Of a stretch of DNA of 64,000 bases, positions 26,530 to 35,591 are shown piece by piece (position 1 is the stretch's first letter; each line of letters begins with the position of its first letter). A model generated the notes under the pieces. The model saw nothing but the letters and a program-made list of their open reading frames with translations, searched no databases and was not told the DNA's origin. Source of the DNA: a bacterium (lineage in GTDB: Bacteria; SAR324; XYD2-FULL-50-16). The stretch spans positions 35,324-99,323 of the forward strand of contig JAJRZQ010000015.1 in assembly GCA_024275165.1 (NCBI GenBank), written 5' to 3'. A program made the translations under genes and the position numbers.

Positions 26530-26910
26530 CTAATGCGGCTCCACAATAAGATAGAGAATTTTATAAAGACGATCTTCATGGGGGTCGAGTCGGCCATCGG
26601 CCTTAATCACCCTTTGGATAAATTCCAAGGCCTCCCCTCGTTGGGGGCCTCTCAAGTTGTCATGCAACTCTTGAGCGACCATGCGGACTTTCGCGTCCAG
26701 CTCCACCCCCTTGGAAAAAAGGTCCCGCAGGTCCGCGACCACCTCTTTCAAAAAGACCTTCGGGTCTCCATAAGAATCAAGCCAATGGGACTGCACAAAA
26801 GCTTCACATTCCTTCCATTCTTTTTTATCGAAGTCCTGATCCGCCGCCAACATCAAAACCCCTGCCAGACTGACCAACCGCAATTCATTTTTGTTCAGCA
26901 ATTCACTCAT
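26530..26910 (-). CDS. TerB-like helical protein
   Basis: 126 residues, all alpha. RLVSLAGVLMLAADQDFDKKEWKECEAFV near the start and VIKADGRLDPHEDRLYKIL at the end match the two acidic, metal-binding-like repeats of the TerB/DUF533 family (ADG.hs..E), which are thought to be co-operating divalent-cation sites. A strong GGGGGAG ribosome binding site precedes the ATG. First gene of a three-gene minus-strand cluster; it probably works with the membrane protein at 25473, but the function is unknown. Confidence 0.65.
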   Translation of the reverse strand: MSELLNKNELRLVSLAGVLMLAADQDFDKKEWKECEAFVQSHWLDSYGDPKVFLKEVVADLRDLFSKGVELDAKVRMVAQELHDNLRGPQRGEALEFIQRVIKADGRLDPHEDRLYKILYLIVEPH

Positions 26911-26982
26911 TTACTCCCCCATATTAGAATATGTTGGTTTCTTTTTAGCTGTTTTTTAAGTTAGTTTCAAGGAATCTTTAGC

Positions 26983-29184
26983 ATGGTCAGATTTGCGGCC
27001 TTCAGGCAAACTAGACCCATGCCAAAACAGCAAAAAAACAATCTATTCGCCTATAGCTTGCGTCAAAGGTCGCAAGAAGGGGCCCCTCTGGCGGATCGCA
27101 TGCGCCCCCAAACCTTAGAAGACTTCATCGGGCAAGAGCATATTTTAGGCAAGGGCCGCCTGCTCTGGCGGGCAATTCAGGCGGATCGCCTCTCCAGCTT
27201 GATTTTTTACGGCCCCCCGGGCACCGGCAAAACCACCCTCGCCCGCATTATCGCCCGGCGCACAGCGGCAAATTTTTTATCACTCAACGCCGTATTGGCG
27301 GGGATTAAAGATATTCGAGAACAAATCGAAGAAGCCGAAACCTCCCTCGCCGAGCAGGGAACCCGCAGCATTCTTTTTATTGATGAAGTCCACCGTTTCA
27401 ACAAATCCCAGCAAGACGCCTTGCTCCCCCATGTGGAAAAGGGCACCTTAACCTTAATCGGGGCCACCACCGAAAACCCCTACTTTGAGGTCAACAAAGC
27501 CCTACTGAGCCGCTCTAGGATTTTTCAACTCAAACCCTTAGAAAAAAAAGACCTGCTGCAAACCCTAGAAGCCGCCTTAGTTGACCCAGAACGAGGTTTC
27601 GGCAAGTTAAACATCCGCCTTGAGCCCGAGGCCAAAGAGCATCTCGCCCAAGTGGCTAATGGGGATGCCCGCGCCCTGTTAAACGCCTTGGAATTGGCCG
27701 TCATCACCAGCGAACCCGATGAGCGGGGAGAAATCCACATCAATTTGTCGATTGCCGAAGAATCCATCCAGCAAAAAGCGGTACTCTACGATAAAGACGG
27801 GGATGCCCACTTCGATCACGCCAGCGCCTTGATTAAATCCCTGCGGGGTTCCGACCCCGATGCCGCCTTGTACTGGCTTGCCAAAATGGTTTACGCGGGC
27901 GAAGACCCTCGTTTTCTGTTGCGGCGCATGATGATTTTAGCCGCGGAGGATGTAGGACTTGCCGACCCTCAGGTTTTGCCCCAGGTCGTCGCTTGCGCTA
28001 AAGCCTTTGATTACATTGGGCTGCCTGAAGGTCGATTTCATTTAGCCCAGGCCTGCTTGATCTTAGCCAACGCGCCCAAATCCAACAGCGCCTTCGGCTT
28101 TTTCGAGGCCTTGTCCGCGGTGGCGCAAGAAAAAGAAGCAGACCCCCCCAATCATTTAAAGGACTCGAGCCGTGATAAAAAAGGCCTGGGCCACGGAGAG
28201 GGCTACCAATACCCCCATGCCTTTAAGGATCACTGGGTGGCCCAGCAATACCTGCCCCAAGAACTGCAAGGCAAGTTTTTCTATAAGCCGGGCAACCAGG
28301 GTTATGAGGGGAAGATTCGCCGGCAGGTGGCCCAACGCAAGCTGGAACAGCTTGCCCAGATGAATGCCCCTGGGGCGGCAGGCTGGAAGGAACGGGCTCT
28401 AGGCAGCGGCGGGCAAGAGTTGGCGCAACTCAAAGAGGTCGTTTTCAAACTGCTCTCCGCCCGCTCCGACAGCATGGTTTTAAACCTCAATGCTCAGTCG
28501 GGTTGGCTGGCCTATGATATCGCCGCCACCTGGATCAATCCGAGCCTCTATCTGCAAGTTTTTACCCCAAGAGATAAAGAAATCGCGGAAAGCCAATTTA
28601 AGGGGTTGGAAACCGTTATTTCTCAATCGGGCTCCGACCCCTTTGAGGAGTGGGAAGAAAAAGGCTACCGCTTCGACCTGCTTTTAAGTTATAATCTGCT
28701 GTGGGATCAAGCAGATAAAGCGGCTTGGCTCCACCAGGCAAAGCAATTGCTGCTCCCAGAGGGGCAATGGGTCGGCTTGGAACAAATTCCCCGCCAGGGC
28801 AGCCTCTTGACCGAGATTTTAGAGACCACCCCCTTCCCCCATAAACTTTTGGAAACAATAAAAGGGGTGGAGCAAAACTTTTTACAAGACCGCGCCAACC
28901 CAAAATTCAATTGGTCGGCCCCTGAACTGGCCGATTCCCTGGCAGAGGCCGGGTTACAGCTTCAGCACAAAGAAGAAATTCGCTTTACCGGCAGCCGCTG
29001 GATCATCCCAGAAAAAATCAAAACCTGGTTTGACCCCCAGCACCCCGGGCCTTACGGCAAGCTCTTAAAACAAGCTCTCAGCGCCAAAGAACAAAAATTC
29101 ACGCGAGAGGCCTTATTGGAGCGCTGCCAACAGGGCCCGGTCCCCTGGAGAACCGCGCATTTTCTGTTTCAAGCAACCCGCTAA
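26983..29184 (+). CDS. rarA: RarA/MgsA clamp-loader-like ATPase fused to a methyltransferase-like domain
   Basis: Residues ~30-455 are a complete RarA: Walker [10 protein letters not shown] at 76-84, Walker [10 protein letters not shown], sensor 1 GATTENP, arginine finger region SRSRIF, and the tetramerisation domain with [16 protein letters not shown]. RarA acts at stalled forks with RecA and SSB. Residues ~460-733 form a class I methyltransferase-like domain: a degenerate motif I ([17 protein letters not shown]), [10 protein letters not shown] and [14 protein letters not shown]. The usual GxGxG is lost, so SAM binding is doubtful. ATG 26983 has AGGA upstream; ATG 27019 is an alternative. 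Standard RarA is ~440 residues. Confidence 0.85.
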   Translation: MVRFAAFRQTRPMPKQQKNNLFAYSLRQRSQEGAPLADRMRPQTLEDFIGQEHILGKGRLLWRAIQADRLSSLIFYGPPGTGKTTLARIIARRTAANFLSLNAVLAGIKDIREQIEEAETSLAEQGTRSILFIDEVHRFNKSQQDALLPHVEKGTLTLIGATTENPYFEVNKALLSRSRIFQLKPLEKKDLLQTLEAALVDPERGFGKLNIRLEPEAKEHLAQVANGDARALLNALELAVITSEPDERGEIHINLSIAEESIQQKAVLYDKDGDAHFDHASALIKSLRGSDPDAALYWLAKMVYAGEDPRFLLRRMMILAAEDVGLADPQVLPQVVACAKAFDYIGLPEGRFHLAQACLILANAPKSNSAFGFFEALSAVAQEKEADPPNHLKDSSRDKKGLGHGEGYQYPHAFKDHWVAQQYLPQELQGKFFYKPGNQGYEGKIRRQVAQRKLEQLAQMNAPGAAGWKERALGSGGQELAQLKEVVFKLLSARSDSMVLNLNAQSGWLAYDIAATWINPSLYLQVFTPRDKEIAESQFKGLETVISQSGSDPFEEWEEKGYRFDLLLSYNLLWDQADKAAWLHQAKQLLLPEGQWVGLEQIPRQGSLLTEILETTPFPHKLLETIKGVEQNFLQDRANPKFNWSAPELADSLAEAGLQLQHKEEIRFTGSRWIIPEKIKTWFDPQHPGPYGKLLKQALSAKEQKFTREALLERCQQGPVPWRTAHFLFQATR

Positions 29185-29528
29185 ACCAAGGGGAGGCCCT
29201 GCTGGTGCCAGGCGCTCACCCCCCCAGAAACATTATAGGCTTGGGTAAAACCGGCATTTTGCAGCATTGCCGTTGCCGAAGCGCTACGGTTCCCACTACG
29301 GCAGATCACTAAGACTTCTTTATTTTTGTAGCCACTGATTTCATCCATCCGCAGCGAAAGCTCATTTAAGGGGATTAATTTACTATCCTTCACCCGAGCT
29401 TGTTCGTATTCGCTGGGGGTGCGTACATCGAGCAGCAAGACCTGCTGATTTTTCTCCTCCATCAATGCTTTCACTTCCTTGACCTGCTTTTCCTGCACGC
29501 CCGCGCCACCCATTCCGAAAAAAAACAT
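29181..29528 (-). CDS. Rhodanese-domain protein
   Basis: 115 residues, a single rhodanese domain: LLLDVRTPSEYEQARV near 32-47 and the active-site loop CRSGNRSA with the catalytic cysteine near residue 75. The fold is intact including GGVSAWHQQGLPL at the end. Single-domain rhodaneses transfer sulfane sulfur to thiols; the partner is unknown. A strong AAGGAGG lies before the ATG. The N-terminal MFFFGMGGAG is not a signal peptide. End overlaps rarA by 4 bp. Confidence 0.88.
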   Translation of the reverse strand: MFFFGMGGAGVQEKQVKEVKALMEEKNQQVLLLDVRTPSEYEQARVKDSKLIPLNELSLRMDEISGYKNKEVLVICRSGNRSASATAMLQNAGFTQAYNVSGGVSAWHQQGLPLV

Positions 29529-29682
29529 CCTTCCTCCTTGGTTTAATTCAATGCTTGGATCAAAGCTTCAGCTTTCACCCCCTGTACAGGGAATCGGTAA
29601 ATCATGTTTATATATATATTTGAATATAATTGAATAGGCAAGGGAAATCTTCCCCTTCCGATCGCAAACCCATCCCCTTGTT
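29529..29682. other. AT-rich spacer between hemW and the rhodanese gene
   Basis: Contains an AT-rich tract at about 29603-29635 (runs of TATATA) that may be a promoter for the rhodanese gene, and a G+A-rich inverted repeat after hemW (AAGGGGAA / TTTCCCTT, minus strand, about 29640-29660) without a U-tract. Nothing else seen. Confidence 0.35.
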
Positions 29683-30828
29683 TTAAGGGAGCAGACGCGT
29701 CGCCAACCACAAGGCCACCTCATCGGCAACCAGCAACCCCCTGCGAGAAAGCTTCAAGCCCTCTCCCTGTTCCGCCAAGCCTTCTGCTCGCAAAACCGCC
29801 ACCCACTGCGGCCAAGAGGGCTTTCCTTCCCTTGCCAAACCATGAAGCCAATCCACACTCAACCCCTCTCTACGGCGCAAGCCGATCATCAATTCCTCTT
29901 CTTTTTCTGCTTGGGGAGTTAGTTTTTCAGAGTATTCCCAGGGGGCTCGGCCCTGGTTTAGGGCGGTGTGGTAATCCACCCAACGGGGATGATTCCCATA
30001 CCGCCTGGGGGAAAGCCAACCCTGTGCCCCCTGCCCCAAAGCGAGATAGTTTTTCCGCTCCCAGTTGGAGCAATTTTGCAACGACTCCTTACCTAAAAGG
30101 GCAAAATTACTCACCTCATATTGCCGTAACCCCGCCTGTTCCAATTGCTCACAAGCTCGCAGATACCAATCGGCTAAGTTTTCTTCTTCTTCTTTGAGCC
30201 AATTCCGCCAAGCAGGGCGCTTGGCTATCTTGGTTCGTTCTTCCAAGTTCAGCAAATACAACGAAAAATGATCGGGCCGCAAAGCAATCATCCCCTGCAA
30301 ATCCTGTTGAAACTCACTTTCGCTTTGCCCGGGAACCCCAAAGAGCAAGTCGATATTGACCTCGGCAAAACCCGCTTGTCGCAATAAATCGTAAGCCCTT
30401 AAATTTTGCGTTGGGCTGTGGCCCCGTTCCATCTGCTCCAGCAAACGCGCCTGTAGACTCTGCATGCCGATACTCACGCGCCTAAAACCCAAATTCCACA
30501 ACCCCTGGGCATAGTCCTTGGTTACATCTTCCGGGTTCACCTCAATGCTGGTCGCCAAGGGTAGGCGCGGCAGGCGTTGCAATAACAAGGCAAGCAAATG
30601 GGACAGCTCATCCAAGGTCAACCTTGAAGGGGTTCCCCCACCAAAATAGAGGCTTTTTACCTGGCTGTAATCTAAATCTCTCCGCCCCCATTGCGCCCAT
30701 TCCTTTTCTAGGGCCTTCAGGTAGGGGCTGTGCTTGGCGGGGTCGTCTCGACGGACGGAAAAAGCGCAAAAGGGGCAAATATGGGCACAAAAGGGCAGGT
30801 GAAGGTAAATCGCCTCCAGAGGGGTCAC
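29683..30828 (-). CDS. hemW: Radical SAM heme chaperone HemW
   Basis: HemN-like radical SAM protein; family members of this short type (381 aa) insert heme into respiratory enzymes rather than acting as coproporphyrinogen dehydrogenase. The [4Fe-4S] motif CAHICPFC gives C14, C18, C21 from the GTG at 30828. Further marks: YFGGGTPSRL, EVNPEDV, RVSIGMQSLQ, INIDLLFGVPGQ and the C-terminal HemN_C domain (GLRRREGLSVDWL). The GTG start overlaps the upstream stop as GTGA, and AGAGGG lies before it; a TTG one codon up is less likely. Confidence 0.92.
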   Translation of the reverse strand: MTPLEAIYLHLPFCAHICPFCAFSVRRDDPAKHSPYLKALEKEWAQWGRRDLDYSQVKSLYFGGGTPSRLTLDELSHLLALLLQRLPRLPLATSIEVNPEDVTKDYAQGLWNLGFRRVSIGMQSLQARLLEQMERGHSPTQNLRAYDLLRQAGFAEVNIDLLFGVPGQSESEFQQDLQGMIALRPDHFSLYLLNLEERTKIAKRPAWRNWLKEEEENLADWYLRACEQLEQAGLRQYEVSNFALLGKESLQNCSNWERKNYLALGQGAQGWLSPRRYGNHPRWVDYHTALNQGRAPWEYSEKLTPQAEKEEELMIGLRRREGLSVDWLHGLAREGKPSWPQWVAVLRAEGLAEQGEGLKLSRRGLLVADEVALWLATRLLP

Positions 30829-31661
30829 CAATCCCTCTCCACCGGTTGACGGGGGCGGCTGAGAGGGATTCCCATCGCCTTTTTGCGGTTTCGTTTTGCC
30901 TGTTCCTGCTCCTTTAAAATCTTTGCCAACTGAGCTTCCGCCTCCTTTTTGGGTTGCTTGGCCTCCTCTGGCCGCGCTTTCTGCTCCTGATTTTTTGCTG
31001 GTTGAGCTTGCGGTTTTCCCCCCTTTTGCTTTTCAGACTTCGACTGCTTCTCTGGATTCGGCGGGGGCGAATTTCTTTGCTGTTGCCCCTGTTCTTGGCC
31101 TTTTTTCGACGGGGGTTGATCCTTTTTTTGCAAGAGGGCTAAGGCTTGTTTCAGTTCCTTTTCCGCTCTTTGCGAACGAGGTAGCGCCACGACGGCCCGC
31201 TTGCGGTTGAGCCAATTCAAACTGGCCTGCTCCGCCTTTTCAGCTTGCCGCAGGTGCTCCCGCACCGCTTGCCAATCTATTTTTTCTTTTGCTGGGGGCT
31301 TGTTTTGGCTAAGCTTCCAGGCTTGCTGACTCGCTCGCTTGGTTTGGCGTAGGTTTTCTTTCTGTTGTTGCGGTTCAAGCGCCCCCTGCCTCAAGGTTTG
31401 GGAAAGCTCTCGCTGCCGCTGCCAGGCCGCTTGCAAGCGTTGCGGCAGGGGAGCAAACCAATCCGCCAGCTCCATGAGCCGCTCCGCGCTTGCCTGCCAT
31501 TGGGCTTGCGCGACCTGGGGCTCTCCTTGTTCGATCTTGCTTCGTAAACTCGATTCCGCCCACAAAGGGGTTGGCAAAAGCAAAAACAAGACAAGAAAAG
31601 CCCACGCAAGACTTTTAAAGCACGGCGAGGTCATGGGTTTTTTCAAAAAAGAGTTGTTCAT
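30825..31661 (-). CDS. Secreted Lys/Gln-rich helical protein with BatC-like tail
   Basis: 278 residues from the ATG at 31661; ATG 31634 and TTG 31694 are alternatives. A signal peptide is evident (LAWAFLVLFLLLPTPLWA). The mature part is helical and rich in Gln, Lys, Ala and Glu (QAQWQASAERL, RLQAAWQRQRELSQTL), with a long charged low-complexity region. The C-terminus MGIPLSRPRQPVERDW resembles the tail of BatC-type TPR proteins, which end with a P-V-E-K-D-W-like motif. That is an inference from the tail only; no batA/B/D genes are adjacent. Stop overlaps the hemW start by 4 bp (GTGA). Confidence 0.55.
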   Translation of the reverse strand: MNNSFLKKPMTSPCFKSLAWAFLVLFLLLPTPLWAESSLRSKIEQGEPQVAQAQWQASAERLMELADWFAPLPQRLQAAWQRQRELSQTLRQGALEPQQQKENLRQTKRASQQAWKLSQNKPPAKEKIDWQAVREHLRQAEKAEQASLNWLNRKRAVVALPRSQRAEKELKQALALLQKKDQPPSKKGQEQGQQQRNSPPPNPEKQSKSEKQKGGKPQAQPAKNQEQKARPEEAKQPKKEAEAQLAKILKEQEQAKRNRKKAMGIPLSRPRQPVERDW

Positions 31662-31830
31662 TTCGTTGAAATTGTGAAAGTATTTTTTTAGCAAAGATTT
31701 ACATTATGGTCCAGCCCCATGAGCGACACACAAAACCAAGCCTCATCCCCAAAACAACAGAGCCTACCCCCTGCTTGCCTTTTCCAAGTCAAGGCCCAAA
31801 ATTCGCTCTTTCCCGCTTTCCTTTGAACTC

Positions 31831-32706
31831 ATGAAACTACGAACCTCGCTCCTTCTCCTTGCCCTCGCGATCTCTTCGACTGCCTGCGAGAAGATCAAAT
31901 CCAGTATCAGCGACATCCTTGACCAGGACGAACCGATTCTTACGGTGGTGCAAAGCCCTTGGGAAAAAGAACCCGAAAGCTTGTTTAAAAAATTCACCGA
32001 CCAAATAAGCTCGGAGGAAGAAGAAAGCAAACCCAGAATGCGGGGAATCGAGGTGGAAGGCTTTCCCGTGGGGCCAGAAAGCAAAAAATCGCCCAACCAA
32101 GTCGCTCACTCCAAGAAGGCGAAAAAACCCAAATTCAACCTGCTTCAGCCCTATGCGGTACAGGTCGCGGCTTACCGCAGCCTAGACAATGCCCAACGGC
32201 AAAAAAGGGCCCTGAAAAAAAAGGGGTTTACCCCTAAAATCAGCCCTGTTATCGACCGACAAGGCCAGACTTGGCAAAGCTTGCAAATCGGCCAATTTAA
32301 GGGCCTCGCTTCGGCGCAGAAACTCGCGATTCGCTATAGTGACGCTGAAAACGCAAAATCAGTGATTTTAAAACAGGGGCGAATTTATAAAATCATCTCC
32401 CCGGACGGGAAAATAAAAACACCTCCAAAAAAACCCATGCCCATAGCCTCGACCAAGGCGCGCCGCCCCTTGACCGGGCCTTATAGTTTTCAGACCGGAG
32501 GCCTTTATAGCGCGGCGAGAGCTAAAATCGTCTTCAAAAAGCTAACCGCGAAGGGCTACCACCCTCGCATGGTTAAGGTCCAAGATTTAGCCAAGCTCGA
32601 CTGGTGGTATGTGATCCGCATCGGGCATTACCACAGTCTGGAGGCGGCGGATCGGGCAGCGGAAAAGTTTACCCTCAAAGAAAACATCCCCACGAGCGTT
32701 CAATGA
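31831..32706 (+). CDS. Lipoprotein with two SPOR domains
   Basis: 291 residues. The lipoprotein signal ends SSTA-C (C19). An acidic/basic linker leads to two SPOR-type repeats: PYAVQVAAYRSLDNAQRQKRALKKKGF (about 110-185) and PYSFQTGGLYSAARAKIVFKKLTAKGY followed by WWYVIRIGHYHSLEAADRAA (about 215-285). SPOR domains bind denuded glycan strands at the septum, so this is a probable division-site lipoprotein. The position just upstream of ftsA-ftsZ supports that. Two SPOR repeats in one lipoprotein is less common than one. Confidence 0.85.
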   Translation: MKLRTSLLLLALAISSTACEKIKSSISDILDQDEPILTVVQSPWEKEPESLFKKFTDQISSEEEESKPRMRGIEVEGFPVGPESKKSPNQVAHSKKAKKPKFNLLQPYAVQVAAYRSLDNAQRQKRALKKKGFTPKISPVIDRQGQTWQSLQIGQFKGLASAQKLAIRYSDAENAKSVILKQGRIYKIISPDGKIKTPPKKPMPIASTKARRPLTGPYSFQTGGLYSAARAKIVFKKLTAKGYHPRMVKVQDLAKLDWWYVIRIGHYHSLEAADRAAEKFTLKENIPTSVQ

Positions 32707-32844
32707 AGTTTGCGCCCTCCTTTTTAGGGGTCGTGGCGGCAATTTAGGCTTGACAGCCCAAGCATATTCATGGGTAAATTATTATTAAAATTGGCGCTCA
32801 GCCAGGGAGCCTTCACCTCCTCCACACCTCAATCCTTTGGTGTA

Positions 32845-32850
32845 TATAAT
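32845..32850 (+). promoter_or_regulatory. Candidate -10 box upstream of ftsA
   Basis: A perfect TATAAT stands at 32845-32850, 22 bp before the ftsA ATG. No good -35 is found at 17 bp; a partial TG element precedes it. The only TTGACA, at 32750-32755, is too far away to pair with it. Confidence 0.35.
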
Positions 32851-32872
32851 ACCGCGCTAAGGAAGCCGTTTG

Positions 32873-34126
32873 ATGAGCGAATCAGACCTACATAAAGGGC
32901 GAATTGTCACGGGCCTCGATATCGGCACGACCAAAATTTGCGTGGTTGCCGCCGAAGTGGTCAGCAATACCCGCTTGCGCATTATCGGCTTCGGCCAAGC
33001 CCCTTCCGAAGGGCTCAACCGAGGAGTCGTAACCAACATCAACGCAGCGGTGGAATCCATCACCCAAGCCGTCGAGGAATGCCAACTCAAAAGCGGAATC
33101 GAAATCGACCGCGTCTACGCGGGCATCGCGGGGCACCACATCCAGGGGATGAACCGTGACGGGGTCGTCGCCGTACGAGGGGACACCATCACCGAATCGG
33201 ATATCCAACGAGTCATTGAAGCGGCTCGGGCTTGCAACTTCCCAGATAAAGAAATCCTGCACACCCTCTGTCAAGAGTACATCGTTGACGGGCAAGACGG
33301 GGTCAAAAGCCCCATCGGCATGGCGGGCAAACGCTTAGAAGCCAAGGTACACATCATCCTAGGCTCGGTCACCAGCGCGGCCAATATCATCCAATGCTGC
33401 CACAACGCGGGGCTGCATGTGCAAAACATCGTCTTAGAGCCCTTAGCCAGCAGCCTCGCGGTACTGGAAGAAGAAGAAAAAGAACTGGGCGTCATCCTCA
33501 TTGATATTGGCGGCGGAACCAGTGATATGGTCATTTACAAGAATGGGAGCATTGTCCATACCAGCGTTCTCCCCATTGGGGGGCATCAGGTCACCAACGA
33601 TATCGCCATTGGTTTGCGCACCACCAAACAAGAAGCCTTACGGGTCAAACACGAATTCGGCATCGGCATGGAAAACCGGGTTACCCCGGGGGAAACCTTT
33701 TCCATCAAAGGCATTGCCGGGCGCAGTGATCGCATCATCGACAAAAAGCTCTTGGCTCAAGTCGTAGAGGCCCGCTTCCGTGAAATTTACGAACTCATCT
33801 TAGAAGATATCGACCAGTCCGGATTTGCCCCCTCTTGCGGTGCCGGTGTTGTACTCACCGGGGGCAGCAGCTTGATGCGAGGGGTCGATGAACTCGCCGA
33901 AGAGGTTTTACAAATGCCGGTCCGCATTGGGCGCCCGATTCATATCGAAGGCCTCGATGAATTGGTCAGCAGCCCCATCTATGCCACCTCGGTGGGCTTA
34001 GTCAAATACGGCGCGGAAAACGACATGAGCACTACCTTTTCTAAAGACGGAAACCCAGAACATATCTTCTCCGATGTCTTAACCAACATGAAAAAAAGCA
34101 TCAAAAGCTTTTTTGATTTTTTCTAA
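32873..34126 (+). CDS. ftsA: Cell division protein FtsA
   Basis: Actin-like ATPase that tethers FtsZ to the membrane. 417 residues from ATG 32873 with GGAAG upstream. Phosphate loop VTGLDIGTTKICVVAAEV near the start, domain 1C (RVYAGIAGHHIQGMNRDGVVAVRGD), phosphate 2 LGVILIDIGGGTSDMVIYK, adenosine loop VVLTGGSSLMRGVDELAEEVL. The C-terminus has the amphipathic membrane helix LTNMKKSIKSFFDFF. ddl, ftsQ and murC are not next to it; instead a SPOR lipoprotein gene precedes. Confidence 0.97.
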   Translation: MSESDLHKGRIVTGLDIGTTKICVVAAEVVSNTRLRIIGFGQAPSEGLNRGVVTNINAAVESITQAVEECQLKSGIEIDRVYAGIAGHHIQGMNRDGVVAVRGDTITESDIQRVIEAARACNFPDKEILHTLCQEYIVDGQDGVKSPIGMAGKRLEAKVHIILGSVTSAANIIQCCHNAGLHVQNIVLEPLASSLAVLEEEEKELGVILIDIGGGTSDMVIYKNGSIVHTSVLPIGGHQVTNDIAIGLRTTKQEALRVKHEFGIGMENRVTPGETFSIKGIAGRSDRIIDKKLLAQVVEARFREIYELILEDIDQSGFAPSCGAGVVLTGGSSLMRGVDELAEEVLQMPVRIGRPIHIEGLDELVSSPIYATSVGLVKYGAENDMSTTFSKDGNPEHIFSDVLTNMKKSIKSFFDFF

Positions 34127-34248
34127 GACCGCAAGGAGTTGCAAAATTTCCTTTCTCTCGGTAATTTTTAGCTTTTTTATTTAAAATACTTTTGTTAGAC
34201 TGCGTTAACAGCAGCAAACAAAATAGGGATGTTCCGCTGCAAACGGCC

Positions 34249-34267
34249 CCTTCAAGCCAATTGAAGG
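34249..34267 (+). promoter_or_regulatory. Hairpin in the ftsZ leader
   Basis: CCTTCAA (34249-34255), loop GCCAA, TTGAAGG (34261-34267): a perfect 7-bp stem ending 22 nt before the ftsZ ATG in the 163-bp ftsA-ftsZ gap. There is no U-tract, so it is not an intrinsic terminator; mRNA stability, attenuation or translational control are possibilities. Confidence 0.5.
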
Positions 34268-34289
34268 CTACGAGCTATTATGGAATCAC

Positions 34290-35540
34290 ATGGGGATAGA
34301 CTTCGAAAATTTTGAATCCGAGCCGATTCATACCGGTTTACCACTCATTAAGGTAATCGGAGTTGGCGGTGCCGGCGGCAATGTCGTCAACCGTATGGTT
34401 CAAGACGGGATCAAAAAGGTCCAGTACATCGCAGCCAATACCGACATGATGGTTCTCAAATCCTCTCTTGCCGATATGACCATTCCTTTAGGCACAAAAA
34501 TCACCAAGGGCCTCGGTGCCGGAATGAAACCCGAAATCGGTAAAATGAGTGCTGAAGAAGATGTAGAAACCATCAAGGCGGTCTTAGAAAATACAGACCT
34601 TGTTTTCATCGCCGCGGGCATGGGCGGCGGCACCGGAACCGGCGCGGCGCCCGTGGTCGCTGAAATCGCCAAGGAACAAAAAATTCTTACCGTAGGGGTC
34701 GTCACCACCCCGTTTAGTTTTGAAGGAAAAAAACGCCTCAACATCGCTCAAAAAGGAATCGAAGAACTTAAAAAACATGTCGATACCCTGATGGTGATCC
34801 CCAACAACAAACTCCTAGAAATCGCCAGTCAAAAAACCACCATGACCGAGGCCTTTGCCATTGCCGATGATGTGCTCAAACAAGCGATCAGCGGAATTAC
34901 CAATTTGGTAAACCTCGAAGGCCTGATCAATTTAGACTTTGCCGACCTCCGTACCGTTATGGCCAATAAGGGCCGCGCCATCATGGGCACCGGTGTGGGC
35001 ACCGGCGACAACCGTGGGCTGGACGCCGCCAAAAAAGCAATCTCCAGCCCCTTACTCAGCGACAAACCGATCAGCGGGGCAACCGGCGTGATCATCAACA
35101 TTGTGGCAGACCCGAACTTTTCACTGCTCGACGCCCAAGCCGCAGCAGACTTTATCCAAGGCACAGCCGACACCGATGCCGATGTCATCTTCGGCTTGGT
35201 CACCGATGCCACCAAAGAAAACGAAGTACAGATCACCGTTATTGCCACGGGTTTTGAAGCTCCTGACGAGGCGCCAAAATACAACAAACATAAGCCTCTG
35301 AGGGTTGTAGACAGTTTACGCAACAAAAAATTCGATGACGAAGAAAGGGATGAAGAGGAAACTCAACAAGACGAAGTCTTAGAACTCGACCCCAATGTCA
35401 TCGGACTAAAAACGATTGAGAACAATCTTTATTACCCCGACCATCAACAGCGCGACAAAAAAGCCCCCACAGGCCCCAAGCGACGCGTCGAGGATTTAGA
35501 GATCCCCTCCTTCATGCGAAAATCTCGCCTGCAAAACTAG
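34290..35540 (+). CDS. ftsZ: Cell division protein FtsZ
   Basis: Tubulin-like GTPase of the Z-ring, 416 residues. Motifs: GVGGAGGNVVNRM near 21-33, ANTDMMVL, the tubulin signature GGGTGTGAAP at about 111-120, NLDFADLRTVM (T7 loop with catalytic Asp residues). The C-terminal linker is acidic and short, and the conserved C-terminal peptide for FtsA/ZipA-type partners is present as EIPSFMRKSR near 403-412. ATG start at 34290; only a weak GGA precedes it, and an out-of-frame ATG at 34280 is ignored. Confidence 0.98.
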   Translation: MGIDFENFESEPIHTGLPLIKVIGVGGAGGNVVNRMVQDGIKKVQYIAANTDMMVLKSSLADMTIPLGTKITKGLGAGMKPEIGKMSAEEDVETIKAVLENTDLVFIAAGMGGGTGTGAAPVVAEIAKEQKILTVGVVTTPFSFEGKKRLNIAQKGIEELKKHVDTLMVIPNNKLLEIASQKTTMTEAFAIADDVLKQAISGITNLVNLEGLINLDFADLRTVMANKGRAIMGTGVGTGDNRGLDAAKKAISSPLLSDKPISGATGVIINIVADPNFSLLDAQAAADFIQGTADTDADVIFGLVTDATKENEVQITVIATGFEAPDEAPKYNKHKPLRVVDSLRNKKFDDEERDEEETQQDEVLELDPNVIGLKTIENNLYYPDHQQRDKKAPTGPKRRVEDLEIPSFMRKSRLQN

Positions 35541-35560
35541 CTTTAGGCCCCTTGAATCCA

Positions 35561-35577
35561 GCAAGGTAGAACCTTGC
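35561..35577 (+). promoter_or_regulatory. Hairpin between ftsZ and the FHA protein gene
   Basis: GCAAGGT (35561-35567), loop AGA, ACCTTGC (35571-35577): a perfect 7-bp stem directly before the AAGGAG ribosome binding site (35581-35586) of the next gene. No U-run, so not an intrinsic terminator. It may shield or expose the site, or mark an mRNA processing point. Confidence 0.5.
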
Positions 35578-35591
35578 GACAAGGAGACTAA

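Noticed and set aside
32750-32779. TTGACA box upstream of ftsA as a promoter
   Set aside because: It does match the -35 consensus, but the best -10 like sequence behind it is GTAAAT at 18 bp, and it lies 118 bp before the gene; the evidence is too weak to list.
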